Positions 1 through 10,090 of a DNA stretch of 64,000 nt are shown piece after piece. Source of the stretch: Acidimicrobiaceae bacterium (GTDB taxonomy: Bacteria > Actinomycetota > Acidimicrobiia > Acidimicrobiales > RAAP-2); assembly GCA_947447225.1 (NCBI GenBank), contig CANFJV010000003.1, forward strand, positions 1 to 64,000. Direction: 5' to 3'. Position numbers and translations under genes: made by a program. The notes under the pieces were generated by a model, which ran no database searches, had not been told where the DNA came from, and saw only the letters and a program-made list of their open reading frames with translations. How positions within the stretch are numbered: the first letter of the stretch is position 1; every line of letters begins with the position of its first letter.

Positions 1-2
1 CG

Positions 3-479
3 CTTGCGACTCTCTTTTTCGTCAAGCCCAAGATTGTGAAGTCCGTCTGTTCGGCATTGGTCATTCCGTCACTTGTGATCATCTTCGCGGTGATTACGCA
101 ACAAGCGGCATTGCAGTTTCTCTCGCCTTATACGCAAAGTGTGGTGGCACTTTCTGCCACCTTCGTTATTGGGTTTCTCGTTACGAGCAGCGAAAGCCGG
201 CTCTCGAGGCTTCTTTCGGTTGCACCACTTGCCTATCTCGGTCGAATTTCTTATGGCTTTTACCTCTGGCATGCCCCGATTCGCACCGTAGTGGGTGGTC
301 ATGTCTCAAGTTATTTCTGGATGTTCAGCCTCACACTCCTGCTCTCGTTGGCTACCGCATCGGCGTCCTACCATTTCGTTGAACAACCAATTCTCAAGTG
401 GAGAGATCGTCGAACACTCAAGTTGGAGGAACGAGACGAGGGTTTGACGGTCGCCACGCATCTCATGGGGAACCGGTAG
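3..479 (+). CDS. Acyltransferase family 3 (OafA/YrhL-like), C-terminal fragment
   Basis: The frame is open from base 3, so the gene begins before the window; about 158 residues are visible. The fragment is hydrophobic with several membrane helices. It carries two late landmarks of the acyltransferase-3 family: GRISYGFYLWH, the segment before the penultimate helices, and FVEQPILKWR at the end of the last helix, which is the usual closing motif. Members move acyl groups onto cell-surface sugars across the membrane. No SGNH domain follows, unlike the second acyltransferase at 60046. A 146-bp gap separates it from the glycosyltransferase downstream on the same strand. Family assignment is firm; the substrate is unknown. 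Confidence 0.85.
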   Translation, partial: LATLFFVKPKIVKSVCSALVIPSLVIIFAVITQQAALQFLSPYTQSVVALSATFVIGFLVTSSESRLSRLLSVAPLAYLGRISYGFYLWHAPIRTVVGGHVSSYFWMFSLTLLLSLATASASYHFVEQPILKWRDRRTLKLEERDEGLTVATHLMGNR

Positions 480-625
480 CAAAAGAGCTTCCACCTACTC
501 GATTGGCCATTGAAGTATTTCGAGGCAGTGGTTCAGCTCGCGAGGTGAACATCGAGCGGTTACTGTCGCAGTCCTTGCTCTGGCTGGCGCTTGTAGCATT
601 GCCCGAGTCAAAGGGAGGCGGCGCA

Positions 626-1819
626 GTGGTGGGCGACAAGAATCACGCAAACGATGCCGCTTCCATCGAGGCTATTTCTGCGTTGGCGGCCGACTCGGGA
701 ATTTCTGCGATCACCATGGTTGCATGGAGGGATCTTGATGATCCCGAAGCAGGTGGCTCAGAGCTTCATGCGCATCGCATTGCAGCCTGCTGGAGTGCAG
801 CCGGCCTCACCGTGGAGCTTCGCACGTCGATGGTTCCTGGACAGCCAGAACGCATTATTCGAGATGGCTACACCGTGGTGCGGCGCGGCGGTCGCTATCA
901 AGTGTTCTTCCAAGTCATGATCGAGGGACTGCGTCGCCGCTGGAGACGTGACGAAGCGTTGGTCGAGATTTGGAACGGTATGCCGTTTTTTGGACCACTG
1001 TGGTTCAAAGGCCCCCGTGTTGTCATCCTTCATCACGTCCATGGGCCAATGTGGAAACTCGCACTTTCGCCGCTGTTGGCATGGGTGGGCGAGACGATTG
1101 AGAAGCGCCTCGCCCCTCCGATGTATCGATCGAGTCGAGTCCTCACCCTGTCGGAGTCGTCAAAGCACGAGATCATTGAGCAGCTCCATCTGTCAAGCGA
1201 CCACATCGACGTCATTGCCCCTGGCATTGAAGATCGCTTCCAGCCAGGAGTTGGACGCGCAGAGGTTCCAACGGTGGTTGCGGTAGGTCGCTTGGTTCCC
1301 GTCAAGCGCATTGATCTGCTCATTGAGCAACTTGTTGCGGCAAAACGAGAGGTCCCTGACCTGGTTGCCGTCATTGTTGGCGAGGGCTATCTTCACGCAG
1401 ACCTTGCATCACTCATTCGCACGCACCACGCAGAAAGCTGGTTGACACTTGCGGGACATCTGGACGACGAAGAGCTGATTTCGCTCTATCAGCGTGCTTG
1501 GGTCGTCACCTCTGCGAGTTTGCGTGAAGGTTGGGGAATGACGTTGACCGAAGCCGCTGCGTGCGGAACGCCGGCGGTTGCTTCAGATATCGCGGGTCAT
1601 CGAGATGCGGTAGTGGATGGGGTGTCAGGGTTGTTGACCGAGCCTGGACCGAAGTTCGTGGACGCGTTGGTTGCGGTGCTCACCAACGAGACGCTTCGAC
1701 GTGAACTCAGTCTTGGGGCGCTTGAAAACGCAAAGCTCTTTCGCTGGGGCCGAACGGCGCAAGTGGCGTTCCAAGCCCTTGCCGAGGTGGCCGAACAACA
1801 GCGTCTTCGCTCACGCTGA
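626..1819 (+). CDS. GT4-family glycosyltransferase (GT-B fold)
   Basis: About 397 aa. Start chosen at GTG 626 because GGGAGG lies 7 nt upstream; the frame stays open further upstream, but that stretch overlaps the preceding gene and looks non-coding. The N-terminal Rossmann half has DDPEAGGSELH, the glycine-rich donor-domain motif of GT4 enzymes, and HHVHGPMW. The C-terminal half has EGWGMTLTEAA around residue 301, the EX7E motif that binds the nucleotide-sugar donor. By recall it resembles Rv0225, which sits beside a methyltransferase (Rv0224c) near aftD in mycobacteria; here the equivalent methyltransferase is fused to the convergent AftD-like gene. The last 113 bp overlap that gene on the opposite strand. 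It probably acts in the cytoplasm on an envelope glycan precursor (inference). Confidence 0.85.
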   Translation: MVGDKNHANDAASIEAISALAADSGISAITMVAWRDLDDPEAGGSELHAHRIAACWSAAGLTVELRTSMVPGQPERIIRDGYTVVRRGGRYQVFFQVMIEGLRRRWRRDEALVEIWNGMPFFGPLWFKGPRVVILHHVHGPMWKLALSPLLAWVGETIEKRLAPPMYRSSRVLTLSESSKHEIIEQLHLSSDHIDVIAPGIEDRFQPGVGRAEVPTVVAVGRLVPVKRIDLLIEQLVAAKREVPDLVAVIVGEGYLHADLASLIRTHHAESWLTLAGHLDDEELISLYQRAWVVTSASLREGWGMTLTEAAACGTPAVASDIAGHRDAVVDGVSGLLTEPGPKFVDALVAVLTNETLRRELSLGALENAKLFRWGRTAQVAFQALAEVAEQQRLRSR

Positions 1820-4800
1820 CATCTTTGCGCAGGACCAGCAAGAGGTTCCACGTGGCAAATTCGCGAACGACAGGTACGCGAATGATCCACGATGCCCAGT
1901 CGGGGTAGTAACGAGGGAACGCCCACACTAAGGAGATGTCCTCTCGCTCGCGGACGAGCTTCAGGGCATCTTTCACTCTGACCTTGAACAGCGAGGTGCC
2001 AAAGCGGTTGCCTGGAGGGCGGCCGTGGCGCTTCTCATAGCGTCGAGCCGCATATTCGCCACCGAAGTGGTGCCAGGGGGACGTTTCATGCCCGCCCCAA
2101 GGTGAGCTCCACACGGTAAAGGAGCAGTACACCGTGCCGTTTGGCTTGGTAATGCGAAGTGCCTCATCGAAGAAGGCACTCGGGTCCGGGACATGCTCGA
2201 GCACGTTCGAGGAGAAGGAAATATCAACGGAGTTATCGGCAAAGGGAAGACGCATTCCATCGCCAGAAATTGTGCGTCGTTCATGGAGGCGACCGGGCAG
2301 GACGGCATAATCATGGCGCTCTTCAAAGGTGGAGAAGGGAAGCGACGGGTCTCGAGGAACTATGGGGCGAGCATCAGGTTCAACAAGAATGACTTTGGCA
2401 CCACGGCTTTCAAATGCTTCACTGAAATAGCCAGGCCCGCCACCAACATCGACAATGGTTCTATTGAACAGCGGGGCAAAACTCGCCAATTGGTTGGCGG
2501 TGTCTTCAGCCAAGGTGCGATAGAAGCGATCTGGATCTGTTTGTTCAACCCGAAACACTCGGAAGAGCGCAATGGATCGCCGGATACCGGTCGGAAGTGC
2601 AAGCGGGAACTCTTCCGAGTCCACCGCAGGAGCGACGGGCTCAGGATGTTCACGCACACCAGGCTTCGCTGCGACCTCAGCAAGGCCAATTTCAGCGACG
2701 CCAGCAACACCACCGAGTACGGCGCCAGCAGCAGTTGCCGTCAATGGCGCACCGTCGAACACACTTGATCCAATGGCGAATGACTCGTGCGTGGCCTCAG
2801 GATCTTCTCGAGGCGGCAGGGAAGAAGTATCGACCTCGCTCAAGGAAATGGCTGCAGCCCCTTCATCTTCACGAAGGTCATCTTCGAGGTGCGCAGGGTA
2901 CTCCTCAACGTCAGGGTCATCGACTGGAGGGTTCTCGACCTCTAGGTCTTCGTCCGAACTCGGTGGAGAGGGTCGGTGGAGTGCAGAGTGCTCAATGGTT
3001 GCATCGAGGAATGAGATGGCTAAAGCACACCACACCGCAGCATTTGCGGTGCCGAAGTGCTGCGGCCACAAAATGTTCCATGGCCATGAGTGGGCTTGAA
3101 GTGTGGCAGAGGCCAATGCGGTGAATAATGCTCCTCCCGTGGCCACGGCCAGTATCAATCGGCCGCGTCGAAGGCGCGTCATCACGAGTGCAGCAAGGGT
3201 CAGGGGAATGAGTGCCCACCATTGGGTGATGAGCGCACCAACAAGTACGGCAAGTGAAGTGACCATGATGCGAGGTCGGCCGATTGACCGAAGCGACGAT
3301 GAGCGAGAGAGCAGCGTTGGTGGCTCACTGAGTTGATGTTCAGCACCAAGACGTCGACGCCTCGGCAAGATGATGAAGCCAAGGACGACGAGGAGTCCGC
3401 CAAAGGATGCATAGAGGGCGAAGTCCACCGTTCGCTGGGGCGTCCACTCAAGACGAATGTCGTGAGTAGTGCCAACGGCAAGTGCCGGTAGGTCCCAACC
3501 GTTGGCATAACCATCAACGAGACGAGGGCCGGGCTTCACGATGACCCCATCAATGCTGAGTCGCCAGCCTGAACTCAAACTTTGGCCAAAGACCAAGGTC
3601 CCCGCTTGCCCAGTGCCAATCAGTGTTCCTGTCGCAAGTGTGCGCTTCACTTGGCGCAACGACAAGTCTGCTGCAGCTGGTGCATCAGTGATTTGGAGGC
3701 CGTTTGGGCCGAAGGCCATCGGCCCGCCACCTGCGGCTGAACCGAACGCTGCGAGGTCGACCGTCAGAGGAATATCAGCCGAACGAGCACCAATGATGCT
3801 GTTGAGACCCGTTGCAAACAACGCTGGTTGGCACGTTGAGTAGTGCACGCCGGTGCTTGAGGTGAGGTCAGCAACCGATCCCGTCGCGGTAATTGGAATC
3901 GGCACACCATTGACGCTCAAGAGGTCGGCTCGACAGGGAATGGTGATGGTGGTGGGGGTCGGTGGAGCAACCGTTCCTGGCAGTCCGAGTTCGGCAATGC
4001 CAAACGGGAGGGAAGCAGGCCCAAACATCGAGAAATCGATGATTTTTGGTGCGATCTTCTTGGTCACTGCAAAGGTGAAATTGGTGCCGGTAAGTGCGGT
4101 TGGAAGCGGCACAGTGACTGCAGAGGTGGCACCGTTTGCTTGGCTTGCTGGCGGAGGAATCTGCGGCATCGAGACCGTGACGGTTTGCAAACCATTGCTG
4201 AGTGAAATTTCACTTGGCAGGCTGTGGTGATAGTCGTTGATGAGATCAAGATTGAGGTGATCGACCGTAATTGGTGAGGCCAAATTGACGGTCATGGACT
4301 GACCAGCGGCGAGCGAGCTCTCCGGTACCCACGAAGTGTTGGCATTGCCGTCAACGGCAGACCATGAGCCAGCATTCACCGTGGTTGGCAGGCGACTGGT
4401 GGAATTCGTCCCAACGACGCGCACCCCTGAGGTGGTTGGCTGCGAGAGTGGGCCAGTTCGCTGGAGCAATGCGTTGATGGAGGCGTCTGAGGCTTCGGTG
4501 TTGAGACGCAGCAAGCCAGACCCAGAGAAACTGCGTGGATTGAGCAAAGTCACGAGACGATTCAGCCCGTGATAGGGGAGCGTTGAACGATTGAGTGTGA
4601 TCAACATCGGGTGATTGATAGCCGCAGTGCCAACTTTTTTCGTCAAGTCGGTGGGGAGCCGAAGGCTCTCGTGAATCGGCGTCACATTGTCAATACCAAT
4701 CTCAGCGAGTCCAACAGCATTCGCCCGAGAAAAATCGGAGAGCGCTGGCTGATTCGTGGCGTCAATGGTGATGGACAAATGTGAGAACGATCGCATCTTG

Positions 4801-7328
4801 AACCCAAGGCGTTGGCCAACGGAAGCAACGCCGTTGATCGCGAGCGATGACTCATTGAGGGTGAATGACTTGTGGAAATTATCGAGATGGACCGTGATCT
4901 TGGTGATGTGGCGCGGTCCGCTGTCTTCAAGGGCAGGCTGAAGGATATTGAGATGATCAGCGGTTACTTGGTGATCAATACCGAGGTGGATCGTCTGGTT
5001 GATGGCTGATTGATAGGCGCCTTCGGTCCACGCAGTTCGCTGGTCGCCATCAAAGGCACTTGCGGCTTGGTTCTCAGGATTATTCGTAATGGGGTTTCCA
5101 TAGGAGGTTGCGGCCATTTGTGTGATGCCGGGGTACAGCGCAACGGTTTGAAGATCCGAAGAAGTATTGGAAAAAATAGGTAGAGACTGTTGTGCTGGAT
5201 TGGCGACGAGCGGCGTTTCATCCGCCATCATTGGGTAGCCGAAGGTGCTGTCGAGTGTTCCCCACGAGTCGAGGGAGCGAACATTGGAGTCGGTAAGCAC
5301 CAGCGTTGCGTTGTTCTGCAGCGCCCGGACAAAAGCAGGATTTGTTGCGCGTACAGAGCCGGAGTAGGTAATCGACGCATTGGTCGGCAAGACGCCAAGT
5401 CCCGCCATGTTGACAATGCCTTCTCCATCTCCGGCAACGAGGAATGGTGAGACGGAACTCTCAAAACGAAGCTGTGGGCGAGGACTTGTTACGGCGTAGG
5501 AAAGCAACGGTGCAGGATATGGCGAGCCTGGCGCAATGGCGAGATCTTCTGGGCCGTAGACCTTGCGCTTAATCGCGGCCACTTCTGATGGGTCTCCGAA
5601 CGCGACTGGCTCGCTCAGACCCTTTGGGGTGGGCGTAAAGAGATTGAGATACAACACCTGCGGTTGGTTCAGCCCATAGCGGTTGGTCGGAAGATTTGAT
5701 TGCAAGAGCAGATCGCCTGATCCCATGAGGCTTGCGGTCGGCGCTAGAGCTTCTTTTGGCATCGTGCCGTTTTGGATGCTCTCATCAAAGGCGCGCAGCA
5801 GGTTTGCCGAAGCTGGTTCGCCCTGCACCACGGCTTGGCGGGCCAGATATGGACGGTCAAGCAGGCTCGGCCAAATCGGATCAGCAGTCGTGCCAAAGGT
5901 GTAATAGGCAAAGTCTTCGCCCGGGACGCCGAGCACGTTCGTTCCCGGGTGCACCGAATTTAAGTAGTTCGATGCATCGGTCACCGATTGCGGGAGTTTC
6001 TCCGCGTTGCGAGCCATGTTGGTGGCGACAATGGATCCGGTAAACAGCGGCGACAAGTTGGCAGACGTGGCCAAAACGGTGACCACAAGCAGCCAGGTGC
6101 CGTACTTCGGCTTGCGTTCAACTACTGCCGAGACGAATGCTGCCAACATCAGCGCCAGTCCAAGCACGGCAATGGGTAGGACTCGATTGGAGGACCGCAT
6201 CGCTAGCCCAACGGTGGAGGACTCTGCCGCAGCCTTCAGCGCGCTGCCAAAGGGCGTTGGTTTGGTGAGTGGATATGCCGCTACGGCAAGAACAACTCCG
6301 AGAACGGTGACCCAGACGGCGAAGGCCCGATAGCGCCATTTCACGAAAAATCCGGCCAGCAAACATGCCGAAGGGATGGCAAAACTCAGTGCGATCGCCC
6401 AATAGGAACTGACGTAAGGGGCGGCCGCAGCAGTCCAAGGCTCTGACGTATCTCTTCCGTAGAAGTACCAATACCCAAGTCCACGAAAAACCTCGGAGGC
6501 AAGCGAGGTGGAGGTCACTGTTGGAATGGTCTCGGTGTACTTCAAAATGTTGATGCCGTAGGCGCCTTCTGCCCACAGGCCAGCAACCCACCACAGCGAG
6601 ACGATCGAGGTGAGAACGCCAATCTTTCCAACAACACGGAGTGCAGCTTTGGTGGTTGCCTCCTTGGTCGATACCACGGCGTAGACCAGATACAGCGTTG
6701 GTGCCAATCCGACAAAGAGGATTGAGGTTGCATTTACGCCACCCACAATTGCGACGCAAAGTGCGAACAGCGCTGGGTAACGCCACCCACCCCTTCTCAG
6801 TGCAAGGGCGATGCAGCACAACATCCAGCCGAGCGCGGCCCATGGCATCGTGATGGCCGAAATACGAGTGATGTAGTCAAGAACAAATGGGGTCAACATG
6901 TAGACGAATGCGCCGGCTAGCGCACCGCGTCGACGGAGATCAATGAGGCGACCAAAGCAGTAAAAACCCAGGCCGGCAGCAAAAAACAGTGTGCCCATCC
7001 AGAGGCGTTGCGCTACCCAGTCGGGAAACCCGAGACTCTGCATCGTCCAAAAGTAAGGACCCATGGGGAACAGATAGCCAATGTTTTGATGGGTCACCGT
7101 CCCAAGTGCGACGTCAGGGTTCCACATTGACCACGCACTTGACATCAATTTCGAGGGATTGAGGTACAAGTAGGCCTTGGTGTCGGCGGCAACCCAACCC
7201 GGTCGGGCCATCAGGGAAGGGACGTACGCAATGAGCGCGAGGAGCGCTACAGGAGTAATGCGGCCGTAGCGTGGCTGAGACCCCTGGCCGACTTCCGGCG
7301 TCGTTACGTCAAGGTCAAGGGAGGTCAT
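1707..7328 (-). CDS. AftD-like alpha-(1->3)-arabinofuranosyltransferase fused to a SAM methyltransferase
   Basis: 1873 aa, far longer than mycobacterial AftD (about 1400 aa). Residues 20-440 form a multi-helix GT-C membrane domain with an acidic DTK motif at 49-51 in the first external loop, the expected catalytic site. Residues 450-1300 are extracytoplasmic and contain two discoidin-like segments (AFDGDQRTAW near 762, VDGNANTSW near 992), which suggest carbohydrate binding. One helix near 1305 ends in RRRR, and four more lie at 1348-1440. An acidic, proline-rich linker (1445-1580) leads to a class I methyltransferase with motif I VDVGGGPGYF near 1625 and NVLEHVPDP downstream. The helix count places the methyltransferase in the cytoplasm, where SAM is available. 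Its role is probably envelope arabinan assembly using polyprenyl-phosphate arabinose. The final 36 residues are antisense to the convergent glycosyltransferase and look like an added tail. Confidence 0.85.
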   Translation of the reverse strand: MTSLDLDVTTPEVGQGSQPRYGRITPVALLALIAYVPSLMARPGWVAADTKAYLYLNPSKLMSSAWSMWNPDVALGTVTHQNIGYLFPMGPYFWTMQSLGFPDWVAQRLWMGTLFFAAGLGFYCFGRLIDLRRRGALAGAFVYMLTPFVLDYITRISAITMPWAALGWMLCCIALALRRGGWRYPALFALCVAIVGGVNATSILFVGLAPTLYLVYAVVSTKEATTKAALRVVGKIGVLTSIVSLWWVAGLWAEGAYGINILKYTETIPTVTSTSLASEVFRGLGYWYFYGRDTSEPWTAAAAPYVSSYWAIALSFAIPSACLLAGFFVKWRYRAFAVWVTVLGVVLAVAAYPLTKPTPFGSALKAAAESSTVGLAMRSSNRVLPIAVLGLALMLAAFVSAVVERKPKYGTWLLVVTVLATSANLSPLFTGSIVATNMARNAEKLPQSVTDASNYLNSVHPGTNVLGVPGEDFAYYTFGTTADPIWPSLLDRPYLARQAVVQGEPASANLLRAFDESIQNGTMPKEALAPTASLMGSGDLLLQSNLPTNRYGLNQPQVLYLNLFTPTPKGLSEPVAFGDPSEVAAIKRKVYGPEDLAIAPGSPYPAPLLSYAVTSPRPQLRFESSVSPFLVAGDGEGIVNMAGLGVLPTNASITYSGSVRATNPAFVRALQNNATLVLTDSNVRSLDSWGTLDSTFGYPMMADETPLVANPAQQSLPIFSNTSSDLQTVALYPGITQMAATSYGNPITNNPENQAASAFDGDQRTAWTEGAYQSAINQTIHLGIDHQVTADHLNILQPALEDSGPRHITKITVHLDNFHKSFTLNESSLAINGVASVGQRLGFKMRSFSHLSITIDATNQPALSDFSRANAVGLAEIGIDNVTPIHESLRLPTDLTKKVGTAAINHPMLITLNRSTLPYHGLNRLVTLLNPRSFSGSGLLRLNTEASDASINALLQRTGPLSQPTTSGVRVVGTNSTSRLPTTVNAGSWSAVDGNANTSWVPESSLAAGQSMTVNLASPITVDHLNLDLINDYHHSLPSEISLSNGLQTVTVSMPQIPPPASQANGATSAVTVPLPTALTGTNFTFAVTKKIAPKIIDFSMFGPASLPFGIAELGLPGTVAPPTPTTITIPCRADLLSVNGVPIPITATGSVADLTSSTGVHYSTCQPALFATGLNSIIGARSADIPLTVDLAAFGSAAGGGPMAFGPNGLQITDAPAAADLSLRQVKRTLATGTLIGTGQAGTLVFGQSLSSGWRLSIDGVIVKPGPRLVDGYANGWDLPALAVGTTHDIRLEWTPQRTVDFALYASFGGLLVVLGFIILPRRRRLGAEHQLSEPPTLLSRSSSLRSIGRPRIMVTSLAVLVGALITQWWALIPLTLAALVMTRLRRGRLILAVATGGALFTALASATLQAHSWPWNILWPQHFGTANAAVWCALAISFLDATIEHSALHRPSPPSSDEDLEVENPPVDDPDVEEYPAHLEDDLREDEGAAAISLSEVDTSSLPPREDPEATHESFAIGSSVFDGAPLTATAAGAVLGGVAGVAEIGLAEVAAKPGVREHPEPVAPAVDSEEFPLALPTGIRRSIALFRVFRVEQTDPDRFYRTLAEDTANQLASFAPLFNRTIVDVGGGPGYFSEAFESRGAKVILVEPDARPIVPRDPSLPFSTFEERHDYAVLPGRLHERRTISGDGMRLPFADNSVDISFSSNVLEHVPDPSAFFDEALRITKPNGTVYCSFTVWSSPWGGHETSPWHHFGGEYAARRYEKRHGRPPGNRFGTSLFKVRVKDALKLVREREDISLVWAFPRYYPDWASWIIRVPVVREFATWNLLLVLRKDVSVSEDAVVRPPRQGLGTPLAPFGPSERALRFQAPQD

Positions 7329-7401
7329 AAGGTCACGGTGCTCTCAGGCAGTTTATTCTCCTAGAGGTTGCCATGAATGTGGTGGCAGGGAAGGCGGAAC
7401 A

Positions 7402-8028
7402 ATGTACGCAGTCGGACTGAGTGGTGGCATCGGGTCGGGCAAGTCCACCGTGGCTGATTTGTTGGTTGAATTTGGTGCGGTGTTGATTGATGCCGATCAA
7501 GTTGCCCGCGACATCGTCGAGCCAGGCCGACCGGTGCTCGCTGCGCTGGTTGAGCGCTTTGGAACGTCGATTTTGGATGCCGATGGCCACCTTGATCGCT
7601 TGGCCCTTGCCCAGGTCACCTTTGGCGACCCTGACGCTTTGGCGGCTCTGAACGCACTCACGCATCCAGCGATAGGCCTCGAGATGATTGAACTTCGAGC
7701 AAGCCAGGAACATCAAGATGTCATTTTGGTATTCGCAGTTCCCCTGCTTCGAGAAGAACATCGAGCAATGCTGCACTTTGACACCGTGGTGGTCGTTGAC
7801 TGTCCAACAGAACTTGCCTTAGAGCGCCTTGTTGGGCACCGAGGTATGGATCGGGCCGACGCGCAACGTCGCATTGCGGCGCAGATGTCTCGTGAGGATC
7901 GCAAGGCATTGGCGGAGCGAGTCATCGATAACAGCGGCGACTTGGCTGCACTTCACGCGGCAACGATTGAGCTTTGGGAGTGGCTTAACGCGGCTCGTGT
8001 AGCCGCCGGTGGCGAACAGCGTGGCTGA
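7402..8028 (+). CDS. coaE: Dephospho-CoA kinase
   Basis: Catalyses the last step of coenzyme A synthesis, phosphorylating dephospho-CoA at the 3'-hydroxyl of its ribose with ATP. The 208-aa protein has the P-loop GGIGSGKS at residues 8-15, then [13 protein letters not shown], the CoA-binding signature, and a lid region with [15 protein letters not shown]. Length matches the plain enzyme, without the C-terminal fusion found in mycobacteria. GGGAAGG ends 7 nt before the ATG. It is divergent from the AftD-like gene (73-bp gap), and its last 20 bp overlap uvrB, so the two are probably co-translated. Confidence 0.95.
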   Translation: MYAVGLSGGIGSGKSTVADLLVEFGAVLIDADQVARDIVEPGRPVLAALVERFGTSILDADGHLDRLALAQVTFGDPDALAALNALTHPAIGLEMIELRASQEHQDVILVFAVPLLREEHRAMLHFDTVVVVDCPTELALERLVGHRGMDRADAQRRIAAQMSREDRKALAERVIDNSGDLAALHAATIELWEWLNAARVAAGGEQRG

Positions 8029-10045
8029 ATTCGAAGTCGTTTCGCCATTCCAACCAGCCGGTGATCAGCCGACGGCGATTGCGACGTTGGTTGAATCCGT
8101 CAGCGGAGGGGAACGTTTTGTCACCCTTGAGGGAATTACGGGATCGGGCAAGACCGCAACGATTGCGTGGATGATCGCTGAACTTGGTCGGCCAACGCTC
8201 ATCATCGAGCCAAACAAGTCTTTAGCGGCTCAGTTGTCGTCGGAACTTCGAGATCTGTTTCCAAATAATCGCGTGGAGTTCTTTGTCTCGTACTACGACT
8301 ACTACCAACCCGAGGCGTACCTTCCAACAACAGATACCTATATCGAAAAAGATTCGTCAATAAACGACGAGATCGACCGCCTTCGCCATGCCGCGACGTC
8401 TTCGCTGCTGACGCGTCGAGATGTGATTGTGGTGGCCTCGGTGTCGTGCATCTATGGACTTGGGTCTCCGTCGGAGTACGCCGATCGAATGTTGGGTCTC
8501 ATTGTTGGTGAAGAGTATGACCAAGCGGTCTTGCTGCGGAAATTGGTCGACCTGCAATATGACCGAAATGACGTCAACCTGGTTCGAGGAACCTTTCGTC
8601 GACGCGGTGACACGATCGAGGTTCACCCGGCGTTTGAGGAACGAGCGCTTCGCTTGGAATTTTTTGGCGACACCTTGGAACGGGTGTCGAGTTTCGACGT
8701 CATGACCGGCGAGGTGGGGCCTCCACTTGATGACGCAATTTTGTTTGCAGCAACCCACTACGCAACTGGTGAAGAAACCCTTCGCCGAGCCATTGTCTCG
8801 ATCGAAGACGAACTTCGCGAGCGGCTCCAAGTGTTAGCCAAGGAAAACAAGTTGCTTGAAGCGCAGCGGCTTCGTTCCAGAACTGAATACGACCTCGAAA
8901 TGCTGCAAGAAACTGGCTCATGTTCGGGGGTGGAGAACTACAGCCGTCACCTCGACGGACGGGTGGCAGGGGAGCCGCCATTCACCTTGCTCGATTATTT
9001 CCCGCAGGACTTCCTGGTCGTGATTGATGAGAGTCATGTGGCAGTTCCTCAGATTCATGGGCAGTACGCCGGAGACCGCTCTCGAAAGATGAATCTGGTC
9101 GATCACGGCTTTCGTCTTCCGAGTGCACTCGACAATCGTCCACTCACTTTCGATGAGTTTGTCAAGCGAGTGCCGCAGGTGGTCTTCGTTTCCGCCACGC
9201 CGGGCACCTATGAACTTGAGCAGTCTTCAACCTTCGCCCAGCAGGTCATTCGACCGACAGGGCTGCTCGACCCTCCAGTCACGATTTTGCCGACCAAAGG
9301 TCAAGTCGACGACCTGCTCGATCGCATTGAGCAGACCATTGTCCAAGGTGACCGAGTCCTCGTAACGACGCTGACCAAGAAAATGGCTGAAGACCTGACG
9401 GACTTCATGTTGGATCGCCGAATCAAGGTTCGCTACCTGCACTCTGACATCGACACCGTCACCCGCATTGAGGTGCTTCGAGAACTGAGGCTCGGAACGA
9501 TAGATGTGGTGGTTGGCATCAACTTGTTGCGTGAAGGCCTTGACCTTCCTGAAGTTGCGCTTGTGGCGATTCTTGATGCCGACAAGGAAGGCTTTTTGCG
9601 CTCTACACCGTCGCTGATTCAAACCATGGGTCGAGCTGCGAGGAATGTACGCGGCACGGTGGTGCTGTATGCCGACATTGTGACCGATTCCATGCGTCGA
9701 GCAATTGACATCACTGAGCAGCGTCGAGCGGTTCAAATTGCGTACAACGCTGAACATGGGATTGACCCGACCACCATCACCAAGGCAGTGTCGGACATCT
9801 TGGGGCGCCTCAGAAATAACGACGAGGCCGAAAGTCCACGTCGCTCAACACGATCACTTGCTGATGAACGGCGACGCAATGCGAGAACGACGCAAGACGC
9901 CGAGTCCTCGGGTGCGATTGAGGAAATGATGGTCCAAATTGAGACGGAGATGTTGGCGGCTGCGGAGGCACGACACTTCGAAGAAGCGGCATTGCTACGC
10001 GATGAACTCGAGACGCTTCGGGCCCAAATTGCGCCACACGAGTGA
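8009..10045 (+). CDS. uvrB: UvrABC system protein B (excision-repair helicase)
   Basis: Damage-verifying helicase of nucleotide excision repair; it is loaded by UvrA and then recruits UvrC. 678 aa. Walker A GITGSGKT lies at residues 42-49. The beta-hairpin region that clamps DNA is recognisable as [12 protein letters not shown] followed by DTYIEKD. Helicase motifs [13 protein letters not shown] and MGRAARN follow. A C-terminal UVR domain (about 640-675) can pair with UvrC. The start is GTG 8009, overlapping coaE by 20 bp; GTG 8021 is an alternative that would remove four residues. No LexA-type GAAC-N4-GTTC palindrome was seen near its start. Confidence 0.97.
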   Translation: MANSVAEFEVVSPFQPAGDQPTAIATLVESVSGGERFVTLEGITGSGKTATIAWMIAELGRPTLIIEPNKSLAAQLSSELRDLFPNNRVEFFVSYYDYYQPEAYLPTTDTYIEKDSSINDEIDRLRHAATSSLLTRRDVIVVASVSCIYGLGSPSEYADRMLGLIVGEEYDQAVLLRKLVDLQYDRNDVNLVRGTFRRRGDTIEVHPAFEERALRLEFFGDTLERVSSFDVMTGEVGPPLDDAILFAATHYATGEETLRRAIVSIEDELRERLQVLAKENKLLEAQRLRSRTEYDLEMLQETGSCSGVENYSRHLDGRVAGEPPFTLLDYFPQDFLVVIDESHVAVPQIHGQYAGDRSRKMNLVDHGFRLPSALDNRPLTFDEFVKRVPQVVFVSATPGTYELEQSSTFAQQVIRPTGLLDPPVTILPTKGQVDDLLDRIEQTIVQGDRVLVTTLTKKMAEDLTDFMLDRRIKVRYLHSDIDTVTRIEVLRELRLGTIDVVVGINLLREGLDLPEVALVAILDADKEGFLRSTPSLIQTMGRAARNVRGTVVLYADIVTDSMRRAIDITEQRRAVQIAYNAEHGIDPTTITKAVSDILGRLRNNDEAESPRRSTRSLADERRRNARTTQDAESSGAIEEMMVQIETEMLAAAEARHFEEAALLRDELETLRAQIAPHE

Positions 10046-10056
10046 CGAATCTTCGG

Positions 10057-10084
10057 TTGGATAAAGAGCTGGCTCAGGTAGCCT
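10057..10084 (+). promoter_or_regulatory. Candidate promoter of uvrA, leaderless arrangement
   Basis: TTGGAT (10057-10062), a 16-nt spacer, then TAGCCT (10079-10084). Exactly six bases separate the -10-like box from the uvrA ATG, so transcription would begin at or next to the start codon. No Shine-Dalgarno sequence precedes the ATG, which fits a leaderless mRNA. Confidence 0.5.
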
Positions 10085-10090
10085 CGGCTC

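Noticed and set aside
398-625. Upstream extension of the GT4 frame to an ATG at 398
   Set aside because: It overlaps the acyltransferase end in another frame, has no glycosyltransferase-like residues, and the GGGAGG before GTG 626 marks a better start.
6118-6843. 241-codon reverse frame within the AftD-like gene, another reading frame
   Set aside because: Cys/Arg/Trp-rich shadow sequence; the overlapping frame clearly encodes membrane helices.
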